Part shown: positions 43,926 through 53,405 of the stretch, in pieces
Layout of the letters: each line of letters begins with the position of its first letter
Position numbering within the stretch: the first letter of the stretch is position 1
Assembly (NCBI GenBank): GCA_030611265.1
Contig: JAUWQD010000013.1
Location: 1 to 55,386, forward strand
Length of the DNA stretch: 55,386 nucleotides
Reading direction: 5' to 3'
Source: Methanosarcinaceae archaeon
GTDB taxonomy: Archaea > Halobacteriota > Methanosarcinia > Methanosarcinales > Methanosarcinaceae
Made by a program: the position numbers and the translations under genes
Notes under the pieces: model-generated
Seen by the model: only the letters and a program-made list of their open reading frames with translations
Told to the model about the DNA's origin: nothing
Databases searched by the model: none

Positions 43926-44051
43926 ATGTTTGTGGATTTTCTTTTCAAGAAGTACTCGAATGGGTCTTACGTACATCTTCCTGAAGAATCCAGAATTACA
44001 AACAAACAAAATATATCAAAAACTATATGTACAAATAAGTTCATTTTTTGA
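43926..44051 (+). CDS. Possible 41-residue small protein
   Basis: An open frame starting MFVDFLFKKYSNGSYVHL with GGGAG 7 bases upstream and a stop at 44051, just before the universal stress gene. No family is known, and it could be chance; the promoter of the next gene lies inside it. Confidence 0.22.
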   Translation: MFVDFLFKKYSNGSYVHLPEESRITNKQNISKTICTNKFIF

Positions 44052-44057
44052 GTGAAC

Positions 44058-44471
44058 ATGTACAAAAAAGTACTAGTGCTGGTAAAAGCCAGCCATGGAT
44101 CCAAAAAAGTAATTGAAACTGCGTGCATATTAGCAAAGCAGTTAGATGCATCTGTACATATGATCACAATTCTGATTGAAGGCAGTGATGAAGTCGATGA
44201 ACTTTCAGTCAAACGAATGGACGATGCAGTCAAGTCCTGCAAAAGACACGGACTTCCAAACATAACATATGAAATACTCGCCATCAAATCGGATGATGAC
44301 ATTGTTAAAAAGGTTATGGGTATTGCTTCTGATTTTGATATAATCGTTATGGGTCACTGCAAATATGATAAGATATACAAGTTTTTGCGCGATAGCGTTG
44401 CAGAAGACCTTATTCAAATTTCACCATGTCCGGTAATGATCGTTACCGCCGAATGCAAAAAATCAAATTGA
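44058..44471 (+). CDS. Universal stress protein (UspA family)
   Basis: A 137-residue Usp-fold protein: KKVLVLVKASHGSKKV at the N-terminus and IIVMGHCKYDKIYKFLRDSVAEDLI near the C-terminus. Its ATP-binding G-x2-G-x9-G-S motif is degenerate (GHCKYDK...RDS), so it may not bind ATP. The ATG at 44058 is preferred to a GTG at 44052. TATA-like aactatatg lies about 35 bases upstream. It is distinct from the Usp gene at 26.4 kb. Confidence 0.87.
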   Translation: MYKKVLVLVKASHGSKKVIETACILAKQLDASVHMITILIEGSDEVDELSVKRMDDAVKSCKRHGLPNITYEILAIKSDDDIVKKVMGIASDFDIIVMGHCKYDKIYKFLRDSVAEDLIQISPCPVMIVTAECKKSN

Positions 44472-44520
44472 AGATTTTTTTCCATTATTTTTTGGTTTAG
44501 TGCATAATTTATAGAATTCT

Positions 44521-44562
44521 ATAGTGCAAGTTAATCCGAGCATAGCGAGGATTTTCTTGTTA
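44521..44562 (+). repeat. Dispersed repeat, single unit
   Basis: Starts ATAGTGCAAGTTAATCC and ends with the hairpin region GAGGATTTTCTTG, closely matching unit A at 1973 and the inverted unit at 54490. It lies between convergent Usp and purQ genes and may serve both as a 3'-end element. Confidence 0.6.
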
Positions 44563-44579
44563 AAAATCTCCGTATATCA

Positions 44580-45275
44580 TTACTTTTTTGCGATATAATC
44601 AACCATTGACTGGAACATTCTTATCCCGTCTTCTGAACCCAGTATTGCTTCGGATGCCCGTTCAGGATGCGGCATAAGTCCTATCACATTTCTGTTTGGA
44701 TCAATGATTCCTGCTATGTTTTCCTGTGAACCGTTTGGATTCACATTATCTGTCACATTACCGTTTTTGTCCGAATACTTAAACACGATCTGCCCGTTAT
44801 CATTCAATCTGGCAAGTGTATCTTTATCAGCATAAAAGTTACCTTCCATGTGTGCAATAGGGATTTTGACAATTTCTCCTTTCTTGAATTTAGATGTAAA
44901 AGGAGTGTCTGTGTTCTCAACTTTTAGGTATGTTGTTTCACAGCGGAATTTTGGATATTTATTTGTCATAAGTGCACCATCAAGCAGCCCGGATTCTGTG
45001 AGCACCTGAAAACCATTACATATTCCCATAATCGGTTTTCCTTCGGATGCCATTTTCTTTATTGCATCCATAATAGGTGTGCGCGCAGCGATAGCACCGG
45101 CACGCAGGTAGTCACCATATGAAAACCCGCCAGGGATGACCGCACCATCATATTGGTTCAGGTCTTCCTCTTTGTACCATACAAGTTCGGCATCAACGCC
45201 TACAACATCCTGTAGTACATGAAGCACATCCAGATCGCAGTTACTGCCGCCAAACTGGATTATGGCAATTTTCAT
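44580..45275 (-). CDS. purQ: Phosphoribosylformylglycinamidine synthase glutaminase PurQ
   Basis: PurQ, 231 residues, class I glutamine amidotransferase that feeds ammonia to PurL in purine synthesis. GGFSYGDYLRAGAI near residue 50, the catalytic Cys in GICNGFQVL near 85, and the His-Glu in GLMPHPERA near 208. Its ATG overlaps the purS stop by 4 bases. PurL is not adjacent in this window. Confidence 0.96.
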   Translation of the reverse strand: MKIAIIQFGGSNCDLDVLHVLQDVVGVDAELVWYKEEDLNQYDGAVIPGGFSYGDYLRAGAIAARTPIMDAIKKMASEGKPIMGICNGFQVLTESGLLDGALMTNKYPKFRCETTYLKVENTDTPFTSKFKKGEIVKIPIAHMEGNFYADKDTLARLNDNGQIVFKYSDKNGNVTDNVNPNGSQENIAGIIDPNRNVIGLMPHPERASEAILGSEDGIRMFQSMVDYIAKK

Positions 45276-45523
45276 TTCGATTCCCCAAGTTCAATGGTAT
45301 AATTGTGGATGATCGGGTTTGCGATGAGCTTTTGACACATCTCATCGACCATCTGCTTTGCACTGCCTGCAGATTCGGCATCAAGTTCGATCATGTATTT
45401 TTTTGCTGTAGCGACACTTTCTGTCTGGTATCCGAGGTGTCCCAGAGCCCGTTTTATTGTTGTGCCTTCAGGGTCAAGCATTCCAGATTTAAGTTCAATG
45501 GTTACTTCTGCATGGTACTGCAT
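45272..45523 (-). CDS. purS: PurS subunit of FGAM synthase
   Basis: PurS, 83 residues, the small subunit that bridges PurQ and PurL. It has LKSGMLDPEGTTIKRALGHLGY, the family signature, and ends YTIELGES. It overlaps purQ by 4 bases, giving a purS-purQ operon. An AT-rich 150-base region upstream to the phospholipid synthase gene holds its promoter. Confidence 0.95.
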   Translation of the reverse strand: MQYHAEVTIELKSGMLDPEGTTIKRALGHLGYQTESVATAKKYMIELDAESAGSAKQMVDEMCQKLIANPIIHNYTIELGESK

Positions 45524-45673
45524 TTTTGTGTCCTCTATGATTTTATGATTAACATTCGATAATGTGAATTAGAATATTGTCAGGCTTGTATAATGGGTAT
45601 CAAACAATTAAATAATATCGCTTTGGTCATGGCAGTATAGGTGATTTTAAGCAAGTTTATTATCTGTCACTTG

Positions 45674-46261
45674 TCATCCAAGATGTTTTTTCGCATACAA
45701 GATCCTTTGTATAATAGTTATATGAGTTAATATCACGATTGCCACAATCGCCCATGCAATTAGTCCACTGAATGCACCAACCGCAAGCAATATCATCCTC
45801 TCAGGACGCTCGGCGATCCCGATGTCCATATTTTCAACACCCGCACCCTCTGCCCGCGCGCGCGTGTAACTTACAAGCAACGAGCCGACAAGTGCCATTG
45901 CACACCACAGCCACAGGGACATACCAAACAGTGCGGTTGTCGGTATGTTGCCAGCCAGCGCGCCGTACATAATTCCAATGAAAACTACAGCGTCCGCATA
46001 CCTGTCGCAGACCGAATCCAGAAAACCACCAAAGGATGTCATGCGCCCATTCGCTCTGGCAACTGCACCATCGAGTATGTCGAACACTCCGCTTATTAGG
46101 ATTAACGCACCTCCCATGATAAGTTCCCCGCGCGCGAGCGCAGCCGCCGACACGACACTTATTATGAGACCAATGAGCGTTAATGCATTCGGAGATAGGG
46201 GGACGGCTTTTGCTATTGGGGTGGTTGCTGCTCTTATGGTGGTCTTAAGTTGGTTGAGCAT
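45674..46261 (-). CDS. CDP-alcohol phosphatidyltransferase (archaetidylinositol phosphate synthase type)
   Basis: A 195-residue membrane enzyme with about five transmembrane helices and the CDP-alcohol motif DGAVAR-x7-GGFLDSVCD near residues 64-84 (Asp residues bind the metal). The later segment IAERPERMI near 157 is typical of archaetidylinositol phosphate synthase, which joins CDP-archaeol to inositol phosphate. Other head groups are possible. It is followed by the SLOG-like gene on the strand's upstream side. Confidence 0.9.
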   Translation of the reverse strand: MLNQLKTTIRAATTPIAKAVPLSPNALTLIGLIISVVSAAALARGELIMGGALILISGVFDILDGAVARANGRMTSFGGFLDSVCDRYADAVVFIGIMYGALAGNIPTTALFGMSLWLWCAMALVGSLLVSYTRARAEGAGVENMDIGIAERPERMILLAVGAFSGLIAWAIVAIVILTHITIIQRILYAKKHLG

Positions 46262-46309
46262 GTTTGATGTCGTCCTTTGGAATAATTTATCTCTTAATAG
46301 TATTTTGAA

Positions 46310-46765
46310 CTATTGTTTTTCCCCAAAAGCCATATTCACAGCCTCTTGCGCATCTTTCGCCACGCGTGTTCCCTTGATCTCCCACTCTGATTCAAGTACA
46401 ACCACAGTTTTCCCCATCTTCAGTGAAAGTGCAATTTCCGAAAGTGTTCCGTATTCCCCATCTATTGCGATAAGCGCATCGCATGACTGCGCAATAATGG
46501 CATTCCTTGCATGTCCCATCGCACTCAATATCACAATGTCGATGTAGGGATTTGCATCTTCGTACCTGCTTCCCGGCAAGATGCCAATTGTCGTGCCACC
46601 TTCTTGTTTTGCACCACGTGCGGCAGCTTGCATTACACCGCCAAGCCCGCCGCAGATGAGAACTGCGCCGCGTTTTGCGATCTCCCTGCCAACGTCCTCT
46701 GCTATCATTGCGGTACTTTCGTTGCAGTTTCCTGCACCGATAACTCCTATCTGTTTATTGACCAT
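46310..46765 (-). CDS. SLOG/Rossmann-fold protein (TIGR00725-like)
   Basis: A 151-residue Rossmann-type protein of the YvdD/LOG-related superfamily. IGVIGAGNCN at the start, LICGGLGGVMQAAARGA near 38 and DGEYGTLSEIALSL near 102; the usual LOG PGGxGTxxE motif is altered to GEYGTLSE. It may bind nucleotides or lysine-like ligands. The ATG at 46765 is chosen since the upstream frame has no conserved sequence. It follows the Tsr3 gene by 25 bases, and the phospholipid synthase gene comes next. Confidence 0.82.
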   Translation of the reverse strand: MVNKQIGVIGAGNCNESTAMIAEDVGREIAKRGAVLICGGLGGVMQAAARGAKQEGGTTIGILPGSRYEDANPYIDIVILSAMGHARNAIIAQSCDALIAIDGEYGTLSEIALSLKMGKTVVVLESEWEIKGTRVAKDAQEAVNMAFGEKQ

Positions 46766-46790
46766 GATTAACCACCGACCCCAATTTGAA

Positions 46791-47312
46791 TTACATGTAC
46801 TCGTCCTGTATTTGTAATATCTCGCGGCTGTCCTTTGCTTTGGAATAATCCTCAAGAGGTTCATGATTCAACTCAAGGAATGTATGTCCCCAGTTGAACT
46901 TGGAAAGAATTGCTGATGCCTGTTCCTTACGTCCTAGTATGTAAAGTGACGCTGCAAATGCCTCGACTGAATTTAACTTGAAGGGTTTTCCGAAATTCAC
47001 TGGATTTGCAGCGACAAGATATGGAAGAGCGCGATGCTGGAGATTTTTCTTTTCCAGTTGCGGGAATACGCGTTCCACTTCTTCCCATGAACAATCCAAA
47101 ACGGTGATGCCGCGTGCGACATCATCTGTGGGAGATAGTGCTTTTTCTGCCATCGGGTCAAGCAAGATCGAACCGCGCGGGATTTTCTGTATATTTTCAA
47201 AAAGGTTGGCAAGCCCAAAACGTGCAAGTTTCTTTCCGGTGCACTTTTTTGGGTCACACTGTCTGGCATGATATATGTAAAGTTTTACGTTCTGGATATT
47301 TTTATGATTCAT
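46791..47312 (-). CDS. tsr3: rRNA aminocarboxypropyltransferase Tsr3 (DUF367)
   Basis: A 173-residue Tsr3 (DUF367) enzyme, which transfers the aminocarboxypropyl group of SAM to a small-subunit rRNA pseudouridine. [18 protein letters not shown] near residue 12, [12 protein letters not shown] near 50, LDCSWEE near 73 and [17 protein letters not shown] near 93 are family motifs. It reads away from the 290-base AT-rich gap before minD. Confidence 0.93.
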   Translation of the reverse strand: MNHKNIQNVKLYIYHARQCDPKKCTGKKLARFGLANLFENIQKIPRGSILLDPMAEKALSPTDDVARGITVLDCSWEEVERVFPQLEKKNLQHRALPYLVAANPVNFGKPFKLNSVEAFAASLYILGRKEQASAILSKFNWGHTFLELNHEPLEDYSKAKDSREILQIQDEYM

Positions 47313-47603
47313 TTCTGTTCAGCTTGTGGTATGTACCTGTTATATGTTTTACGCATATGATTTAATAGAATAGATACATATTTATGTTATATTTGATAAA
47401 ACATATTTAGTAAGCAAATATAATAGATTGACAATAGTCTCATTATCAGTTTTTGGGTATGGTGTGTGAAACTTGATATATGACAAACAACTAATAATAG
47501 ATACAGTAGGATTATCGGTGCAGATATTGAAAAATGATGGATTGTAAACCATTCGATTTTATGGCAATATCATGATTATTTGTGGGGCATGTAGGTATTC
47601 ATA
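47313..47603. other. AT-rich divergent promoter gap
   Basis: The gap between the divergent tsr3 and minD genes. It is strongly AT-rich with several TATA-like runs (47380-47410) and no open frame with a ribosome-binding site. It holds promoters for both genes; no repeat or hairpin stands out. Confidence 0.5.
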
Positions 47604-48395
47604 ATGACAGCAAAAGTATATACAATTGCATCCGGAAAAGGTGGGGCCGGAAAGACAACTACTACCGTGAATCTTGGTACTTCTTTGGCGGAGCTGGGGA
47701 AAAAAACACTTATTTTAGATGCTGATATAGGAATGGCTAATCTGGGGCTTGTGCTCGGACTTGAAAAGTCGGAGGTGACACTTCATGAAGTACTGGCAGG
47801 CACAGCAGATGTTGAAGATGCCATATACGATGGACCCAATGGTCTAAAGGTATTGCCAAGTGGAATCTCTTTGCAGGGATTCCAGAATGCCGATCCTGAG
47901 AAGATGATCGATGTTATGGGGAAGTTAGTCGAAAAGTATGATTACATGCTAATTGACGCACCGGCAGGCATAAGCAAGGACGGTGTGGTTCCACTTGCAA
48001 TCGCAGATGATGTTATTTTAGTGGTAAATCCAGAAATATCATCTCTTGCAGATGCGCTTAAAATAAAAGTACTTGTTGAAATGATCGATAGTACTGTTAT
48101 GGGTGTGGTGCTAAACAGGGTAGGAACGACGACAACCGAACTGAGTAAACAAAAAGTTGAAAGCCTGCTTGATGCCAGGATTCTTGAAACAGTGCCAGAT
48201 GATACAAATGTCAGGAATGCATCCGCATTCAGGATGCCAGTAGTGGTGAAATATCCCGAATCTCCGGCATCGATCTCGTTCAAGAGGCTGGCAGCATCTT
48301 TGGCTGGTGTAGAGATGCCAGTTGAAACTGAAGAAGTTGAAAAGAAGGAAGGATTTGTGGACAGGCTTGCACGTGCATTGTTTGGAGGTATCTGA
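47604..48395 (+). CDS. minD: MinD/TadZ-like P-loop ATPase
   Basis: A 263-residue MinD-family ATPase with the deviant Walker A GKGGAGKTTT near residue 11 and the Asp-bearing ILDADIGMANLGL near 37. The C-terminus (EEVEKKEGFVDRLARALFGGI) is an amphipathic helix for membrane targeting, as in MinD. In Tad secretion systems a MinD-like protein, TadZ, places the machine at a cell site. Here it is the first of five genes that continue with the secretion ATPase and TadC-like proteins, which favours a TadZ-type role over cell division. Confidence 0.9.
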   Translation: MTAKVYTIASGKGGAGKTTTTVNLGTSLAELGKKTLILDADIGMANLGLVLGLEKSEVTLHEVLAGTADVEDAIYDGPNGLKVLPSGISLQGFQNADPEKMIDVMGKLVEKYDYMLIDAPAGISKDGVVPLAIADDVILVVNPEISSLADALKIKVLVEMIDSTVMGVVLNRVGTTTTELSKQKVESLLDARILETVPDDTNVRNASAFRMPVVVKYPESPASISFKRLAASLAGVEMPVETEEVEKKEGFVDRLARALFGGI

Positions 48396-48602
48396 TTGTC
48401 TTTGACAGCATTTGAGTGGACTATATTGGTTTCATTGGTAGCCCTTGTAATATCAATTTTAACGATGTCATATCTCATGCTTGTTCGAATACGACAGTTA
48501 ACTAATGAATTGAAGCGCCTTAATACAAAAATTGATATTACAGACGATGAACTTGCCAGATTATGTGATGACATCGAAGGTTGCAAAAAAATTATAGTTT
48601 AA
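48396..48602 (+). CDS. Small membrane protein with coiled coil
   Basis: A 68-residue protein with one membrane span (about 8-30, WTILVSLVALVISILTMSYLM) and a charged, coiled-coil-like tail. The start is a TTG directly following the minD stop, supported by GGAGGT 6 bases upstream. It may link the MinD-like ATPase to the secretion machine. No family is recognised. Confidence 0.8.
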   Translation: MSLTAFEWTILVSLVALVISILTMSYLMLVRIRQLTNELKRLNTKIDITDDELARLCDDIEGCKKIIV

Positions 48603-48621
48603 GCAAAAAGAGAGTGTTAGC

Positions 48622-50886
48622 ATGAATGAAAGTGCAGATTCCCGGAAAGCCAATAATGAAAAAAAAGGTCTCACTATTGAAGATAAACTGAAAAAACTCC
48701 AGAGTGCCGGTTTAATGTCAGATGTCAGGGATGTGATCTCTACAGGTGAAGCTGCAACTGGCGTTGCTGCTGATACACTTGATAAAACCGATGCCGACAA
48801 AACTATTGACGCTGGCAATGGAAGATCACCTGCTGACAATCCGACTGAAAGTGTAGCTGATGCACCAGTAGAAGAAGGGAAGGCGGAGGAAGAAGAGTAT
48901 ATCGAAAGTGAAATCGATGAACAATTAGATGAGTCTGTGGCTGAATCACAAGAGGACTTTTCTCATGCCGGAAATCTCGATGTTAATCCTTTGATCGAAG
49001 ATATTGAGGAGCATGATGACCTGTTGTCGATGTCAGGTTCTATGGATGAACAGAATGGTGATGAATCCATATCTGATGCAATTGTTGATATTGATGATGA
49101 ATCATTATCTGATCTGATCTTGCCTGAAGGTTCTGATATTAAGATTGAAGAGATGAAATTCAAGCATGATAGTTCACATCTGGATCTCATAAAGAATACT
49201 GAAATTCCAAAAGAAATCGATAGTATATGGGAGAAGGTCATAAAGGAAATAGTCAAAACTGAAGATGTGGAAGAAGTTGAAGAAGTCAAGATTGAAGAGT
49301 CCCTGTATGATAAACTGGTCAATAAATTCACCCGAAAAAAATTTGTGATCGAAGAATACAATTTTGTTGAACATGGTCCTATCGTGGACTTTACTATGCC
49401 TGGTGGGGCGAATTACAAAGAGATTGACCTTTATGAGGTCAATGCACCATATGCGTATATACGGATAATCCATGACCCCGATCTTCATGAATACAAATAT
49501 CAAGTAATTGAGCCAATACTTACTGATAAAGAGGCTGAATTGTTCAAAACAATAAAGATGCGTCTTGTTGAGACTCTGGATGTGAATTTAAAGAATATCA
49601 CATCGGATAATGCCAGGGAATACCTCAAAAAGCGAGTATATGCACTTCTAAATGATTACCGGATAAAATTATCACCGGCAAACCGTGAAAAAATTTTGTA
49701 TTATATAACACGTGATTTCATCGGGTATGGCAAGATCGATGCGATGATGCGGGATGCGATGCTTGAGGATATATCGTGTGATGGGCCGGACACTCCCATT
49801 TATGTTTATCATAAGAAACATGAATCAATTCCTGCAACGATTGAGTTCCATGGTGATGATGAATTGGATTCGTTCGTTATCAGGATAGCACAGGTATGTG
49901 GAAGACATATCTCTATATCAAATCCGCTTTTGGATGCAACAATGCCGGAAGGTTCACGTATCCAGTTGACACTTGGTCGTGAAGTAACCACACGTGGAAG
50001 CACTTTTACGATCAGAAGGTTCAATGAGAACCCAATGACCCCTTCCGATCTGGTGAACCTACACACGTTCTCAACTGCAATGATGGCTTACATGTGGCTT
50101 GCAGTAGAGTCGAATAAGAGTATTGTATTTGCAGGTGGTACTGCATCCGGTAAAACGACTGCTATGAATGCGATTTCGCTGTTCATTCAGCCTGAGATGA
50201 AGATCGTTTCAATTGAAGATACAAGAGAACTTAATTTGCCACATCCTAACTGGATACCTGGAGTCACGCGTGAATCATTTGCAGGGGAATCGAAAGGTTC
50301 CATTGAGATGTATGAACTTTTGCGTGCATCATTGCGGCAGCGTCCGGAATACATATTGGTAGGTGAAGTACGGGGTGCTGAAGCATATGTCTTGTTCCAG
50401 GCGATGTCTACAGGTCATACCACATTCTCCACAATGCATGCAGATTCGGTCCAGTCTATTGTTCACAGGCTTGAGAACCCGCCAATCAATGTGCCACGCA
50501 TTATGATGCAGGCTCTTGATGTCGTAGCAGTTCAAGCTCAGGTCAAGGTCGGTGATGAACGCGTTAGGCGTTGCAAGTCACTTACAGAGATCGTTGGTGT
50601 GGATCCACGTACGGGCGAGTTGCTCACAAACGAGGTTTTTGTGTGGAATGCGGCAAAGGATACATATCAGTATTCCGGTCGTTCTTATGTTGTTGAGAGC
50701 GTCATGGAAATGCGTGGGTGGGATGAGATGAAGGTAAAGGACGAATTAAAGAGGCGACAGGAAGTCCTTGAGTGGACACGCATAAAAGAGATTGACAATT
50801 ATGAAGACATCTCCAAGATCATTGTTGCATATAACCGTGAACCTCAAATGATGATGAAAATAGTGAGGCAAGATTTGTATGGCTAG
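48622..50886 (+). CDS. Type II/IV secretion system ATPase (TadA/GspE-like)
   Basis: A 754-residue secretion ATPase. The N-terminal 200 residues are acidic, low-complexity and unusual for the family. The core follows with Walker A GGTASGKTTA near 506-513, Asp box IEDTRELNLPHPNW near 535, Walker B VGEVRGAEA near 580 and the His box STGHTTFSTMHADS near 595. It powers assembly of type IV pili or archaellum-like filaments. The stop overlaps the first TadC-like gene by 8 bases. The acidic N-terminus may regulate or bind the MinD partner. Confidence 0.93.
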   Translation: MNESADSRKANNEKKGLTIEDKLKKLQSAGLMSDVRDVISTGEAATGVAADTLDKTDADKTIDAGNGRSPADNPTESVADAPVEEGKAEEEEYIESEIDEQLDESVAESQEDFSHAGNLDVNPLIEDIEEHDDLLSMSGSMDEQNGDESISDAIVDIDDESLSDLILPEGSDIKIEEMKFKHDSSHLDLIKNTEIPKEIDSIWEKVIKEIVKTEDVEEVEEVKIEESLYDKLVNKFTRKKFVIEEYNFVEHGPIVDFTMPGGANYKEIDLYEVNAPYAYIRIIHDPDLHEYKYQVIEPILTDKEAELFKTIKMRLVETLDVNLKNITSDNAREYLKKRVYALLNDYRIKLSPANREKILYYITRDFIGYGKIDAMMRDAMLEDISCDGPDTPIYVYHKKHESIPATIEFHGDDELDSFVIRIAQVCGRHISISNPLLDATMPEGSRIQLTLGREVTTRGSTFTIRRFNENPMTPSDLVNLHTFSTAMMAYMWLAVESNKSIVFAGGTASGKTTAMNAISLFIQPEMKIVSIEDTRELNLPHPNWIPGVTRESFAGESKGSIEMYELLRASLRQRPEYILVGEVRGAEAYVLFQAMSTGHTTFSTMHADSVQSIVHRLENPPINVPRIMMQALDVVAVQAQVKVGDERVRRCKSLTEIVGVDPRTGELLTNEVFVWNAAKDTYQYSGRSYVVESVMEMRGWDEMKVKDELKRRQEVLEWTRIKEIDNYEDISKIIVAYNREPQMMMKIVRQDLYG

Positions 50887-51802
50887 TGCTTATTTTAGAT
50901 TTGCGTACAATCTTTTTGGTGAATTTTACAACAAAAGGAGCAAGAAATATTACGATCTGCGCCGGGCCATTTTGAGAAACAGGATGGATATCGGGTATGA
51001 CATGTACCTGTCCGGTGCACTTTTAGCATCGATAATGTGCGCTTTGTTAGCACTTTTTGGATTAAATGTTATATTTTCATATGCCGGAGTTCCTGATATT
51101 CCTGGCAGCAGGTTGAATTTCCCTGCATGGACTACCGAATATTCTGCTTACAAATCAATTGCTATAGCTTTCATAGGCAGTATTCTTGTGACAGGTTCAG
51201 TTTTTGCAGTTGTTTATAGGATATTCATGTCGTATCCTGCAATCATGGCAAGTGACAGAAAGCGTAATATTGATCAGTTGTTGCCGTATGCGATAAATTA
51301 TATGTCTGCAATGTCTGGTGCAGGTGTGCTTCCTGTTGATCTGTTCCGTTCACTTGCCCAGAATGATATATATGGCGAGGTAGCGGTTGAAATGAGATAT
51401 CTTGTGCGAGATATTGAGATTTTGGGACATAATCTTGTTACCGGAATGAAAAATCTTACCATGACGACACCTTCAATTTTACTGCAGGATTTTTTGCAGG
51501 GTGCAATAACTGTTGTTACCTCAGGTGGAGAGCTTGAACAGTATTTCAATATAAAAACAGAACAGTATGTTGTAGAAAACAGGCAGCGACAGAAAGAGTT
51601 TTTGGAAACTCTTGGACTTTTGGGTGAGACCTATGTGACGGCATTTGTTGCAGGACCGTTGTTTTTGATCATCATGATCTCAGTCATGGCAATTATGGGT
51701 GGTTCCAGCATGACGTTTTTGTGTTTACTTATCTATGCAGTCATACCGATTGGAAGTATGATGTTTATTGTTTTAGTAAGTAGTATGACGCCGGAGGCTT
51801 GA
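50879..51802 (+). CDS. TadC/GspF-like membrane protein
   Basis: A 307-residue polytopic membrane protein of the T2SF/TadC family. Hydrophobic spans near residues 40-60, 95-115, 248-268 and 275-300 flank a cytoplasmic helical domain (LLPYAINYMSAMSGAGVLPVDLF). It forms the membrane base of the pilus machine. ATG lies in the last codons of the ATPase gene. A paralog follows at once; archaeal systems commonly have two such proteins or one large fusion. Confidence 0.9.
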   Translation: MASAYFRFAYNLFGEFYNKRSKKYYDLRRAILRNRMDIGYDMYLSGALLASIMCALLALFGLNVIFSYAGVPDIPGSRLNFPAWTTEYSAYKSIAIAFIGSILVTGSVFAVVYRIFMSYPAIMASDRKRNIDQLLPYAINYMSAMSGAGVLPVDLFRSLAQNDIYGEVAVEMRYLVRDIEILGHNLVTGMKNLTMTTPSILLQDFLQGAITVVTSGGELEQYFNIKTEQYVVENRQRQKEFLETLGLLGETYVTAFVAGPLFLIIMISVMAIMGGSSMTFLCLLIYAVIPIGSMMFIVLVSSMTPEA

Positions 51803-51804
51803 AT

Positions 51805-52794
51805 ATGGTGGAAAAAGATGAAACGGAAACACAATCTTCAGGTCATGTAAATTTGAGCGAAAGTCAGCTTCGGGAATTAGAAGAAAATGCAATTACATTG
51901 AGTCTTGAAAGATCAAAAAAGAATGTTAGGATCAAAGAGTTTTTTAAGGATCCTTATGAGACTCTTTACCGTTATCCTTCATACATTACATTTTTCAGTG
52001 TTCCACTTGCACTTATATTTTTCATTATTGGAATGAAATTTACATGGGGTACGTTTTTTATTGACGATATTATTATATTCACGGTGCTTATAGCCGTCAC
52101 ACCGCCTGCGATGATGCATTACAAAAAACGCAAGGTAATCAAGAAGATTGAAGAGTATATGCCAAATTTCTTACGTGATATTGCGGAAATGAGCCGTGCC
52201 GGACTTACTTTGCCAAAAGCGATCGCTACAGTTGCAAAAGGAGAATATGGCGACTTGTCAAAAGAGGTCAAGTTGATGAATGCATCGATGTCCTGGGGTG
52301 TGTCTTTTGAAAATACACTTGAAAATTTCTCCGCACGGATAAACACTCCTCTTATTTCACGATCTGTAGCACTTATCACGCAAGCGAATCGCGCTGGTGG
52401 TAGGGTGTCCTCTGTTCTTGAAGCTGCAGCCCGTGATGCAAGTGAGATCAAACAGCTTCAAAGAGAGCGAAGCGGAAATATGATTGTATATCTGGTGATT
52501 ATTTACATGGCATTCTTTGTGTTCATTTTTGTTATTCTGATGTTGACATCTACATTTGTCCCGACAATGGCACAGGCGGGTCAAGCTGCATCAGCAGCAG
52601 GTGCAGGAGCGCAATTTTTGGGTGCATTCGATCCAGATAAATTCACGCGTATTCTATTCCATGCATCTGTGATACAGGGATTTGTAAGCGGACTGGTAGC
52701 AGGACAACTTGGTGAAGGAGAGTTTGCTGCCGGACTTAAACATTCTGTACTTCTGACATTTGTTGCATGGGTAGCATTTACATTCTTCGTATGA
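51805..52794 (+). CDS. TadC/GspF-like membrane protein (second)
   Basis: A 329-residue T2SF/TadC-family protein with about four or five membrane spans and the typical EYMPNFLRDIAEMSRAGLTLPKAI segment near 115. The ATG at 51805 has GGAGG 8 bases upstream, inside the end of the preceding gene; a TTG at 51799 is in frame but less supported. It ends the minD-ATPase-TadC-TadC operon. No pilin or prepilin peptidase gene is in the window. Confidence 0.9.
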   Translation: MVEKDETETQSSGHVNLSESQLRELEENAITLSLERSKKNVRIKEFFKDPYETLYRYPSYITFFSVPLALIFFIIGMKFTWGTFFIDDIIIFTVLIAVTPPAMMHYKKRKVIKKIEEYMPNFLRDIAEMSRAGLTLPKAIATVAKGEYGDLSKEVKLMNASMSWGVSFENTLENFSARINTPLISRSVALITQANRAGGRVSSVLEAAARDASEIKQLQRERSGNMIVYLVIIYMAFFVFIFVILMLTSTFVPTMAQAGQAASAAGAGAQFLGAFDPDKFTRILFHASVIQGFVSGLVAGQLGEGEFAAGLKHSVLLTFVAWVAFTFFV

Positions 52795-52832
52795 AGAAGA
52801 ATAGATAAAGAGCAGATCCAGATCAAATCAGA

Positions 52833-53405
52833 TCATATTCTGGAAAATGCATGTTTTGCATTTTCCCGTACGTCTGATAACAGGTCACAGCCTTTTGAAT
52901 CAATTCCAACGACAAGTGGACCAAATTCTACGACATCAAGTTCCCATACCGCTTCCGGCATTCCCAGATCAAGCCAGTGGACATTTGATACATTCTTGAT
53001 AGATTCTGCTGCAAGTGCCGCGCACCCGCCTGTGTAGGCCAGGTAAACGCACCGGTCTTTGAGTGATTCGGAGACATTCTGCATGCCGCCTTTTCCAATC
53101 AGTGCGCGGACATCGAATCTTTCAAGAAGGGACGGTGTCATTTTTGACATCCGACCGCTTGTTGTTGGTCCTGCTGCAACGACGCGCCATTTGTTGTCTA
53201 TCTGTTGCATGAGCGGTCCGCAGTGGTATATGACTGCACCGTCAAAGTCAAATGGCAGTGGCTCGCCTTTTTCTTCCATTTCAAGTATTCGGGCATGGGC
53301 TTCATCGCGTGCTGTGAACACGGTGCCTGTAAGATAGATGATATCACCGGCATTGAGCTGTGTTACGTCGCTTTTACAAAGCGGTATTGTCAGGTGATAT
53401 TCCAT
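52833..53405 (-). CDS. fumB: Fumarate hydratase beta subunit (class I)
   Basis: A 190-residue class I fumarase C-terminal-domain subunit. Motifs include [16 protein letters not shown] near residue 28, IYHCGPLMQ near 58, [15 protein letters not shown] near 75 and GKGGMQ near 100. Together with the alpha subunit it converts fumarate to malate; a related function is L-tartrate dehydratase. It directly follows the alpha subunit with no gap. Confidence 0.93.
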   Translation of the reverse strand: MEYHLTIPLCKSDVTQLNAGDIIYLTGTVFTARDEAHARILEMEEKGEPLPFDFDGAVIYHCGPLMQQIDNKWRVVAAGPTTSGRMSKMTPSLLERFDVRALIGKGGMQNVSESLKDRCVYLAYTGGCAALAAESIKNVSNVHWLDLGMPEAVWELDVVEFGPLVVGIDSKGCDLLSDVRENAKHAFSRI

